Of a DNA stretch of 5,005 nt, positions 1-5,005 are shown piece by piece (position 1 is the first letter of the stretch; each line of letters starts with the position of its first letter). The notes beneath the pieces were generated by a model, which was not told the DNA's origin, searched no databases, and saw only the letters and a program-made list of their open reading frames with translations. The DNA comes from an uncultured Lachnospiraceae bacterium (GTDB lineage: Bacteria > Bacillota > Clostridia > Lachnospirales > Lachnospiraceae), in contig CAKRJP010000040.1 in assembly GCA_934351835.1 (NCBI GenBank), positions 1 to 5,005 of the forward strand. The letters run 5' to 3'. The translations under genes and the position numbers were made by a program.

Positions 1-584
1 GGGTATTCCTTGCTGATATCATAGAAGATATCACGGAACATTCCGTCTGCCATTTTCATGATGTTTGCCTTATGAACGCAGGTCACCTTCTTACGGTTAT
101 GGCTTACTGCATAGTCGAAGGCAGCGCGGATGATACGCTCGCAGCATCTTCTGGTAATGATCTTAATCGAATGCACGGTATCCTGATCGATCATCTCTTC
201 TACGCCTGCATACAGATCCTCTGTGTTTTCACGGAAGATAACGATATCTACATTTTCAAATGCAGTTTTTACAGCAGAGTTTGTCTTTGCAGGACGGATA
301 TTTGCGTAAAGATCATATTTCTTTCTTAAAGTAACATTTAAAGAGCGGAAGCCCTTTCCCAAAGGAGTTGTGATCGGGGATTTTAATAAAACATGGGTCT
401 TTTCCATGGAAGCATAGCCCTCTTTCGGGATCAGCTCACCGTGTGCTTCGTATTCTGCAGCACCTACATTAAAAACCTCATAATTTAAATCTGCTCCTGC
501 TGCATCTAAGATTCTTAAAACGCTGTCTGTGATCTCCGGTCCGATTCCGTCGCCTTTAAATACCGTAATTGTATCCATCATCAT
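1..584 (-). CDS. icd: Isocitrate dehydrogenase, NAD-type isocitrate/isopropylmalate dehydrogenase family (N-terminal 194 residues, cut by window edge)
   Basis: This enzyme oxidatively decarboxylates isocitrate to 2-oxoglutarate in the cytoplasm. The visible part opens with the family signature VFKGDGIGPEI (residues 8-18). The isocitrate-binding stretch GKGFRSLNVTLRKKYDLYAN (76-95) has Ser81, Asn83 and Arg87 where isocitrate dehydrogenases have them; Arg97 and Arg118 complete the arginine set. RENTEDLYAGVE (118-129) carries the catalytic Tyr125, and VHKANIMK (170-177) carries the catalytic Lys172. The RSLN motif favours isocitrate over isopropylmalate as substrate. Cofactor-specificity residues and the metal-binding aspartates lie in the missing C-terminal half, so NAD versus NADP use cannot be read here; the overall style resembles NAD-dependent enzymes. 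Three ATG codons stand in a row. The first (584..582) is preferred because GGAGG at 596..592 lies 7 nt upstream of it. It overlaps the citrate synthase stop codon by one base. Confidence 0.93.
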   Translation of the reverse strand, partial: MMMDTITVFKGDGIGPEITDSVLRILDAAGADLNYEVFNVGAAEYEAHGELIPKEGYASMEKTHVLLKSPITTPLGKGFRSLNVTLRKKYDLYANIRPAKTNSAVKTAFENVDIVIFRENTEDLYAGVEEMIDQDTVHSIKIITRRCCERIIRAAFDYAVSHNRKKVTCVHKANIMKMADGMFRDIFYDISKEY

Positions 585-1924
585 TATCTCTCCTCCATGA
601 CTGTGTATTCTTTATTATCTCCTACATATTTTGTTGCAGGACGCATGATCCTTCCATCATAAAGCTTATTTTCAATATTGTGGGCAACCCAGCCAACCAT
701 ACGGCTGCACACGAACAATGGTGTATAGAGGTCTCTTGGGATGCCCAGCATTTCATAAGCGAAACCGCTGTAATAATCTACATTAGTAGGAAGTGCAACT
801 CCCTTGCGCTCCTTCATAGTTTCCAGCGCAATACGTTCAAACCTCTGACGGAAATCAAATTCCGTCATCATCTTCTTTTCCTTTGCCACTTCCAGGCAGC
901 GGGCTCTTAACATCTCTGCCCGCGGATCGGAGATGGTATAAACCGCATGGCCAAATCCGTATACAAGACCGGTGCGGTCATATAATTCACCGTCCATCAG
1001 CTTGTTTACTGCAGCCCTGATCTTCTTGTCATCTGCCGTATATCCGCCGGTTTCTTCCAGGACTGCATCCATCATTTCAGCAACCTTAATGTTTGCACCT
1101 CCGTGTCTTGGTCCCTTCATGGAGCCAATGCTTCCGGAAACTGTAGAATAAATATCGGTACCGGTAGAAGCGATCACTACATTCGTAAAGGTGGAGTTGT
1201 TGCCGCCGCCGTGATCTGCATGAAGGATGAGGATGGTGTCTAACAGTCTTGCCTCTTTATCAGAAAATGTCTGATCCTTTCTTAAAAGGCTTAAGAAGTT
1301 TTCTGCAATGGAATAATTGGGATTCGCATAATGGATAAACAGGCTGTCTCTGTTATAATAATGTACCTTGCTCTGATATGCATAGCAGGCAATTGACGGA
1401 AGCTTTGCCATTAAATTAATGCCCTTTACCAGAGTTTCATACACATCGATGTTGTCCGGATCCTCATCGTAATTATATAAAGTAAGAACAGCATTCTGAA
1501 GCTTGTTCATCAGGTTTTTGCCCGGCATACGCAGCAGGTTCATTTCCACGAACTCATCCGGGATCTCATAACAGCCGGTCAGGATATTCCGGAAATGTTC
1601 CAGTTCTGCTTTCTTTGGCAGGTAACCAAACAGCAGAAGGAAACAAACTTCTTCATAACCAAAATGGCTGTCTCCTTTTCCCTTTACCAGGTCTTCCACA
1701 TCATAGCCTCTGTAATACAGCTTTCCCGGAATAGCCTGGATCCCGCCTTCCGGGTTCTCCTCATAGCCTACAACGTCTGCCACTCGGGTAAGACCCACTC
1801 TTACGCCGGTTCCGTCTTCATTCCGAAGACCTTTCTTTACATTATATTCTTTATACCATTTATTCGGGATATCTGTATAATTCTGTGATTTTCCATAAAA
1901 TTGTGCAAGATAATTGTCGTTCAT
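584..1924 (-). CDS. gltA: Citrate synthase, Si-type
   Basis: The enzyme condenses acetyl-CoA and oxaloacetate to citrate, the entry step of the oxidative TCA branch. At 446 residues it is complete and close to the family's usual length. The catalytic triad is present: His274 in GPRHGGAN (271-278), His326 in GFGHAVY (323-329) and Asp383 in NVDYYSG (381-387). ILHADHGGG (233-241) matches the conserved HADH segment, and Arg408 in SRMVGW and Arg428 in RIMRPA correspond to substrate-binding arginines. After His326 there is Ala, as in the eukaryotic GHAV motif, where E. coli GltA has Arg. The protein is unrelated to the Re-citrate synthases of some clostridia. AGGAG at 1937..1933, 8 nt before the ATG, supports the start. 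It is the middle gene of the operon, 53 nt after the aconitase stop and overlapping icd by one base. A 2-methylcitrate synthase activity cannot be excluded from sequence, but the neighbours argue for citrate. Confidence 0.95.
   Translation of the reverse strand: MNDNYLAQFYGKSQNYTDIPNKWYKEYNVKKGLRNEDGTGVRVGLTRVADVVGYEENPEGGIQAIPGKLYYRGYDVEDLVKGKGDSHFGYEEVCFLLLFGYLPKKAELEHFRNILTGCYEIPDEFVEMNLLRMPGKNLMNKLQNAVLTLYNYDEDPDNIDVYETLVKGINLMAKLPSIACYAYQSKVHYYNRDSLFIHYANPNYSIAENFLSLLRKDQTFSDKEARLLDTILILHADHGGGNNSTFTNVVIASTGTDIYSTVSGSIGSMKGPRHGGANIKVAEMMDAVLEETGGYTADDKKIRAAVNKLMDGELYDRTGLVYGFGHAVYTISDPRAEMLRARCLEVAKEKKMMTEFDFRQRFERIALETMKERKGVALPTNVDYYSGFAYEMLGIPRDLYTPLFVCSRMVGWVAHNIENKLYDGRIMRPATKYVGDNKEYTVMEER
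592..596 (-). promoter_or_regulatory. Ribosome binding site of icd inside the end of gltA
   Basis: GGAGG lies within the last codons of the citrate synthase gene, 7 nt before the first of three consecutive ATG codons. The gene junction reads TAATG, with the stop and start sharing one A. This arrangement favours translational coupling and decides the start at 584 over the ATGs at 581 and 578. Confidence 0.8.
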
Positions 1925-1977
1925 GATCTGCTCTCCTCTCCGGCGTAGTCTTCATGCTGCTAACCTTTACCGTCAGC

Positions 1978-4290
1978 TTAATGTCTGCTTCTGTTGTAAT
2001 TGATCAGGCATCCGGCCTTAACAATGGCTCTTTCTTCCGGTGTCATATCTGCAATATACAGGTCTAATTCTTTAATCTGATCCTTTACGGCTTTTCCATT
2101 TCCAAGAACATATGCCTTGATCGAGCTTAAATCCCCGTCCAGTGCTTTTCTCACACCCGGAACGTAGATATAATCGCCCACTTCAAAATCAGGTTCTGCT
2201 TCCATCTGGAATGGCAGCATGCCCCAGTTCATTACATTGGAACGATATCTCTTGGTTGCATATTCCTTACAGATATTTGCAAGTCCGCCGATCACTCTCT
2301 GGCAGCTGGCTGCCTGCTCTCTTGCGGAGCCGTCACCGGGCTTTACTGCATATACCATGCTTCCGACTTCTGTATCTTTTACAGAAACATGTTCATTTCC
2401 GGCAATTGTCCTGATCGCTGCAAATACATTTGCAAGATCCGGTTCTAAGGCCAGCTCTTTTTCTTCTCCAGCAGCAACTCTTGCCTTTTCTAACTGATCT
2501 ACTTTTTTCGTCCGTCCCACATACTCCGGATCTCTTCTGGATAAGGTAAATTCTGCCAGTCCCAGTGGATTGGAACGATAGGAAGAGGTTTCACCAGACG
2601 GGATCAGTTCATCCGTAGTAGTGACCGGATCCATGATCTTCGAGCATACCTTTAAGAGGATATTGTCTGTTAACGGGCTCATTTCCGGCCAGTCTTTAAT
2701 ATTTGGTCCATATACCAGGGCTCTCTCCTCTTCTGCCTTTCCAAAGCCCTGATATACACGGTTTTTATAGGACTTATCATCAAACTCATATTCCGGAATA
2801 TCATTCCAGCAGTCTAACTCCCATGCTGAAGTAAGCTTTCCGCCATTTGCTGCTGTCGCGGCAATGGAACGTGCGTCCATCAGCGCTACGGCTGCCATCT
2901 GTCCGTTTCCCGGCTTACTGCCTTCACGGTTCGGGAAGTTTCTCGTAGTATGACGGATACTCAAACCATTGTTGCAGGGTGTATCTCCTGCACCAAAGCA
3001 GGGTCCGCAGAAAGCGGTGCGGATGATAGCGCCTGCATCCATCAGGTCTGAAACAGCTCCCTTCTTTACCAGGTCTGAGAAGACCGGCTGGGAAGATGGA
3101 TAAACCGCCAGTGAAAATTCATCACAGCCACAGTTTTTTCCGCGAAGTGCATGTGCTGCTTCGATCACATTAGTGTAAGTTCCTCCTGCACAGCCTGCGA
3201 TAATTCCCTGCTGTACCATCAGGTCATTTCCGGCTATTTTATCAAGAAGTGTAAAATGCGCCTTGCCACCGGCAACCTTTTCTGCGTCCATTTCTACCAT
3301 ATGAAGGATATCCTTCATATTTGCCTTTAATTCATCAATCTCAAAGGCATTGCTTGGATGGAACGGAAGAGCGATCATCGGTTTTACTTTACTCAGGTCA
3401 ACATAGACACAACCATCATAGTAAGCAACATCTGCAGGATCCAGCTTCTTGTAATCCTCTTCTCTGTGATGCTTTGCCAGATAATTTCTGGTATCCTCAT
3501 CCGTTCTCCAGATAGAGGTTAAACAGGTGGTCTCTGTTGTCATGACATCGACACCGTTTCTGTAATCGGTAGTCATAGAAGCGACACCGGGACCAACAAA
3601 TTCCATTACTTTATTCTTGACATAGCCATTTTTAAATACCGCGCGGATAATTGCCAGCGCAATATCCTGAGGTCCGGTACCCGGCTTTGGGGATCCGTCT
3701 AAGTAAACCGCGATCACTCCCGGATAAGCTACATCATATGTATCGCGCAGCAGCTGTTTTACCAGTTCGCCTCCGCCTTCGCCGATAGCCATGGTTCCTA
3801 ATGCACCGTATCTGGTGTGGCTGTCAGATCCAAGGATCATCCTGCCGCAGCCTGCCATCATTTCTCTCATGTACTGATGAATGACTGCAATATGCGGCGG
3901 AACGTAGATGCCGCCGTATTTCTTTGCCGCGGAAAGACCGAACATGTGGTCATCCTCGTTAATCGTACCACCTACTGCACAAAGTGTATTGTGGCAGTTT
4001 GTCAGGACGTAAGGAATCGGGAACTTTTCCATACCGGATGCCTTGGCTGTCTGGACAATCCCTACAAAGGTAATATCATGGGATGCCATGCTGTCAAAAC
4101 GGAGTTTTAATTGTTCCATATTATCAGCTGTATTATGGGCACTTAAAATAGAATAAGCAATGGTTCCCTTTTTCGCAGCTTCTTTGTCGGCTTTCTTTCC
4201 GGTAAGGGATTCAACCTTTGCGCTTTCCTGCTCCGGAATGATATCTTTTCCATTCACAAGATAAATTCCACCATCATATAATGATACCAT
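1978..4290 (-). CDS. acn: Aconitase-family hydratase, probable aconitate hydratase of divergent YbhJ-like type
   Basis: Its likely role is to isomerise citrate to isocitrate with a [4Fe-4S] cluster, filling the step between its two operon partners. The protein has 770 residues, shorter than a typical AcnA (about 890). Cluster ligands appear to be Cys367 in AGCAGGTYTN (365-374) and Cys428/Cys431 in FCGPCFGAGD (427-436). Other aconitase landmarks are His138 in VIHQ, Asp156-Ser157-His158 in GSDSHT (154-159), Glu253, Arg450 and Arg455 in TRNFPNREG (449-457), an SRR motif (584-586), and Ser655 with Arg657 in GDGSAREQA (652-660), matching the catalytic-base motif GSSRE. Several motifs differ from canonical aconitases: extra residues between the first cysteine and the TN pair, Cys99-His100 where pig aconitase has Asp100-His101, and GSARE for GSSRE. 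From memory such proteins are often annotated only as hydratase and resemble E. coli YbhJ. AGGAGG at 4302..4297, 6 nt before the ATG, fixes the start. Family membership is certain; citrate as substrate is inferred from the operon. Confidence 0.9.
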   Translation of the reverse strand: MVSLYDGGIYLVNGKDIIPEQESAKVESLTGKKADKEAAKKGTIAYSILSAHNTADNMEQLKLRFDSMASHDITFVGIVQTAKASGMEKFPIPYVLTNCHNTLCAVGGTINEDDHMFGLSAAKKYGGIYVPPHIAVIHQYMREMMAGCGRMILGSDSHTRYGALGTMAIGEGGGELVKQLLRDTYDVAYPGVIAVYLDGSPKPGTGPQDIALAIIRAVFKNGYVKNKVMEFVGPGVASMTTDYRNGVDVMTTETTCLTSIWRTDEDTRNYLAKHHREEDYKKLDPADVAYYDGCVYVDLSKVKPMIALPFHPSNAFEIDELKANMKDILHMVEMDAEKVAGGKAHFTLLDKIAGNDLMVQQGIIAGCAGGTYTNVIEAAHALRGKNCGCDEFSLAVYPSSQPVFSDLVKKGAVSDLMDAGAIIRTAFCGPCFGAGDTPCNNGLSIRHTTRNFPNREGSKPGNGQMAAVALMDARSIAATAANGGKLTSAWELDCWNDIPEYEFDDKSYKNRVYQGFGKAEEERALVYGPNIKDWPEMSPLTDNILLKVCSKIMDPVTTTDELIPSGETSSYRSNPLGLAEFTLSRRDPEYVGRTKKVDQLEKARVAAGEEKELALEPDLANVFAAIRTIAGNEHVSVKDTEVGSMVYAVKPGDGSAREQAASCQRVIGGLANICKEYATKRYRSNVMNWGMLPFQMEAEPDFEVGDYIYVPGVRKALDGDLSSIKAYVLGNGKAVKDQIKELDLYIADMTPEERAIVKAGCLINYNRSRH

Positions 4291-4296
4291 TTTTTA

Positions 4297-4302
4297 CCTC
4301 CT
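4297..4302 (-). promoter_or_regulatory. Ribosome binding site of the aconitase gene
   Basis: A perfect AGGAGG stands 6 nt upstream of the ATG at 4290, which makes this start secure. Confidence 0.9.
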
Positions 4303-4366
4303 GATTTCCGGCCACAAAGGGGCTTTGCATCTGCCTTCTATATGGCGCTTTTCGTGATTGGTTCAT

Positions 4367-4395
4367 ACTATAAACTAATTTTTTCGTTTTGTCCA
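4367..4395 (-). promoter_or_regulatory. Main sigma-A type promoter of the acn-gltA-icd operon
   Basis: The -35 hexamer TGGACA (4395..4390) and -10 hexamer TATAGT (4372..4367) each differ from consensus at one base and are separated by the ideal 17 nt. Transcription would start near 4360, giving an mRNA leader of about 70 nt before the aconitase start codon. The leader contains a small hairpin (4329..4313: CAAAG-CCC-CTTTG, extended by two G-U pairs) shortly before the ribosome binding site; its significance is unknown. Confidence 0.75.
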
Positions 4396-4405
4396 GTCTA
4401 TATAT

Positions 4406-4418
4406 TGTTATTATAACA
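4406..4418. promoter_or_regulatory. Perfect 13-bp palindrome, candidate operator
   Basis: TGTTAT-T-ATAACA is a perfect inverted repeat about 10 bp upstream of the operon's -35 box, centred near -52 relative to the predicted start. It has the T-N11-A form typical of LysR-type regulator sites. In Bacillus the LysR-type regulator CcpC controls the citrate synthase and aconitase genes, but its published half-sites (ATAA-N7-TTAT) are oriented differently, so the identity of any binder is open. Confidence 0.4.
4410..4418 (-). promoter_or_regulatory. Possible second, extended -10 promoter for the operon
   Basis: TG-T-TATAAT, with TATAAT at 4415..4410, is a perfect extended -10. No good -35 is visible at the usual distance; 16 to 17 nt upstream there is only a T-rich stretch. 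It lies inside the 13-bp palindrome at 4406..4418, so a protein bound there would cover it. It could be an upstream start site or chance in an AT-rich spacer. Confidence 0.35.
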
Positions 4419-4455
4419 GCTTTTTAGTTGTGAAAAAGGAGTAAGATGTAGCTTT

Positions 4456-4491
4456 CACTGTTGTGTTGTATCACTTTAACGTACAATAGTG
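4456..4491. repeat. Spaced dyad in the divergent intergenic region
   Basis: CACTGTTGT (4456..4464) and ACAATAGTG (4483..4491) form inverted arms that match at 8 of 9 positions, with an 18-nt spacer; the mismatch becomes a G-U pair in a plus-strand RNA. The dyad sits between the operon promoter and the promoter of the small plus-strand gene, so it could be a shared operator. It lies upstream of both predicted transcription starts, so it is unlikely to act as an RNA leader structure. Confidence 0.35.
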
Positions 4492-4513
4492 TCGGAAATG
4501 ATGTCTGTTTTTC

Positions 4514-4549
4514 ATGATTTTCATTTTTATAAAATATGATTTTCATTTT
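4514..4549 (+). repeat. Tandem 14-bp direct repeats at a promoter
   Basis: ATGATTTTCATTTT occurs exactly at 4514..4527 and 4536..4549, a 22-bp period, which is about two helical turns and would put both copies on the same face of DNA. Each copy contains the partial palindrome ATGA-TTT-TCAT. A further TTTTCAT lies at 4509..4515. The second copy overlaps the -35 of the small gene's promoter. The core loosely resembles Fur-family operators, but no copy is a full match. Confidence 0.6.
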
Positions 4550-4568
4550 GCACACTTCATGCTAGAAT
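4540..4568 (+). promoter_or_regulatory. Promoter of the small plus-strand gene
   Basis: TTTTCA (4540..4545, a weak -35) is followed after 17 nt by TAGAAT (4563..4568), preceded by TG-C, so this is an extended -10 promoter. The start would be near 4575, about 30 nt before the ATG at 4605. The -35 lies within the second 14-bp direct repeat. Confidence 0.6.
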
Positions 4569-4604
4569 AAAAACATTCATACAAAAGAAAGGAATTCACG
4601 CATC

Positions 4605-4748
4605 ATGTTCAGAAAAAAAAACACCGGCTACGTCTTAAAGCTCAGCCCGCAGGGTCCAAAGATGCGCTTCAAATCCGAAAAGGAAGCTAATGAGTACCTG
4701 GCAAAGCTGAAAGAAAAGAACGCAAAGTACCGCAAGAACGAAAATTAA
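4605..4748 (+). CDS. Small, highly basic 47-residue protein of unknown function
   Basis: I do not recognise this protein. It begins MFRKKNTGYV and ends in KNEN. It has 11 Lys and 3 Arg against 5 Glu, a net charge of about +9, no cysteine and no membrane segment or signal peptide. The pattern suggests two short strands (GYVLKLS, residues 8-14; KMRFKS, 19-24) joined by a PQGP turn, then a charged helix (25-43). The layout strand-turn-strand, then F-x-S-x-x-E-A-x-x-Y-L, is reminiscent of AP2-like arm DNA-binding domains of tyrosine recombinases, but the protein is too short to be more than that fold and no recombinase is nearby. Nucleic-acid or ribosome binding is plausible from charge alone. 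Coding is supported by its own extended -10 promoter, the ribosome binding site GAAAGGA (4587..4593, 11 nt before the ATG), and an amphipathic, lysine-rich composition. A run of nine A (4613..4621) spans codons 3 to 6. It is divergent from the TCA operon and convergent with enolase. Confidence 0.72.
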   Translation: MFRKKNTGYVLKLSPQGPKMRFKSEKEANEYLAKLKEKNAKYRKNEN

Positions 4749-4760
4749 AACCGTCTTTTA

Positions 4761-4803
4761 TAACAAAAATGGGGCGAACAATCCATGATGGATCGTTCGC
4801 CCC
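4761..4803 (-). terminator. Intrinsic terminator of the enolase gene
   Basis: On the minus strand a 15-bp stem (arms 4803..4789 and 4785..4771, loop of 3 nt) starts 22 nt after the enolase stop and is followed by the T-rich tract ATTTTTGTTA. The stem has four G-C pairs at its base and one G-U pair. Read on the plus strand, the same position becomes an A-C mismatch and no T tract follows, so the element is oriented for enolase. Confidence 0.88.
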
Positions 4804-4825
4804 TGCTGCATCTCGTACAGGCTTA

Positions 4826-5005
4826 TTACCGTTTGATATTGAATGCCTTCACGCCCGGAAACTGTGCTGCCACACCCAGCTCTTCTTCAATGCGGAGCAG
4901 CTGGTTGTATTTCGCAACACGCTCACTCCTGCTCGGCGCACCGGTCTTGATCTGGCAGGTATTCAGAGCCACTGCCAGGTCTGCGATGGTGGTATCCTCG
5001 GTCTC
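4826..5005 (-). CDS. eno: Enolase, C-terminal 59 residues (start lies beyond the window)
   Basis: Enolase converts 2-phosphoglycerate to phosphoenolpyruvate in glycolysis. The visible end carries the highly conserved family segments ETEDTTIADLAVAL, QIKTGAPSRSERVAKYNQL and LRIEEELG. The Lys of QIKTG is the conserved active-site lysine, and the SRSER segment is likewise typical of the family C-terminus. The protein ends in AFNIKR, followed by two stop codons in a row (TAATAA). It is transcribed toward the small plus-strand gene and ends at a strong terminator. It is metabolically separate from the TCA operon, with no sign of co-transcription. Confidence 0.96.
   Translation of the reverse strand, partial: ETEDTTIADLAVALNTCQIKTGAPSRSERVAKYNQLLRIEEELGVAAQFPGVKAFNIKR

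Noticed and set aside
72..329. Plus-strand open frame opposite icd
   Set aside because: It lies antisense to clearly coding dehydrogenase sequence with family motifs and has no ribosome binding site or recognisable product.
569..910. Plus-strand open frame opposite the gltA 3' end
   Set aside because: It mirrors conserved citrate synthase codons and its translation looks like no known protein.
1595..1888. Plus-strand open frame opposite the gltA 5' end
   Set aside because: A hydrophobic-looking antisense frame caused by the codon pattern of the real gene; no promoter or ribosome binding site seen.
1959..1977. Small hairpin between acn and gltA (6 pairs including one G-U, 7-nt loop)
   Set aside because: No T tract follows and the stem is short, so it is not a terminator; it may be chance in a 53-nt spacer.
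2142..2497. Two overlapping plus-strand frames opposite the aconitase C-terminal region
   Set aside because: Both are antisense to conserved aconitase sequence and lack translation signals.
3321..4110. Two further plus-strand frames opposite the aconitase N-terminal half
   Set aside because: Antisense shadows of conserved coding sequence, without supporting signals.
4313..4329. Hairpin CAAAG-CCC-CTTTG in the aconitase leader as an iron-responsive element or riboswitch
   Set aside because: It lacks the iron-responsive loop and bulge, is very short, and the leader of about 70 nt shows no known riboswitch core.
1..5005. CRISPR array, insertion sequence, tRNA or prophage remains
   Set aside because: No regularly spaced repeats, terminal inverted repeats, transposase or RNA gene sequence was seen; the window is almost fully covered by housekeeping genes.

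Overview
The window looks like ordinary chromosome from an anaerobic Firmicute of the class Clostridia, most likely Lachnospiraceae. The basis is moderate GC content, strong AGGAGG-type ribosome binding sites, and the protein styles: a YbhJ-like aconitase-family protein followed by an Si-type citrate synthase and an NAD-IDH-like dehydrogenase. The taxonomic call is inferred from gene content and protein style, not from a search.

Reading the minus strand, positions 4290 to 1 hold a three-gene operon for the oxidative half of the TCA cycle. It starts with an aconitase-family hydratase (4290..1978), then citrate synthase (1924..584), then an isocitrate dehydrogenase that runs off the window (584..1). 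The first two genes are 53 nt apart. The second and third overlap by one base (TAATG), so their translation is probably coupled. Together the enzymes would turn acetyl-CoA and oxaloacetate into 2-oxoglutarate, which in a fermentative anaerobe mainly supplies glutamate synthesis.

Positions 4291..4604 are a 314-base divergent intergenic region. It holds a near-consensus promoter for the operon (TGGACA, 17 nt, TATAGT), a possible second extended -10, a perfect 13-bp palindrome, a longer spaced dyad, and a pair of 14-bp direct repeats 22 bp apart that overlap the -35 of a plus-strand promoter.

That plus-strand promoter drives a small gene (4605..4748) for a very basic 47-residue protein that I do not recognise. 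It converges on the 3' end of the enolase gene (5005..4826, minus strand). A strong stem-loop between them is built as a terminator for enolase, not for the small gene.

No mobile element, CRISPR array, tRNA or rRNA was seen. The main points worth a second look are the small basic protein with its repeat-bearing promoter and poly-A tract, and the altered active-site motifs of the aconitase-family protein.
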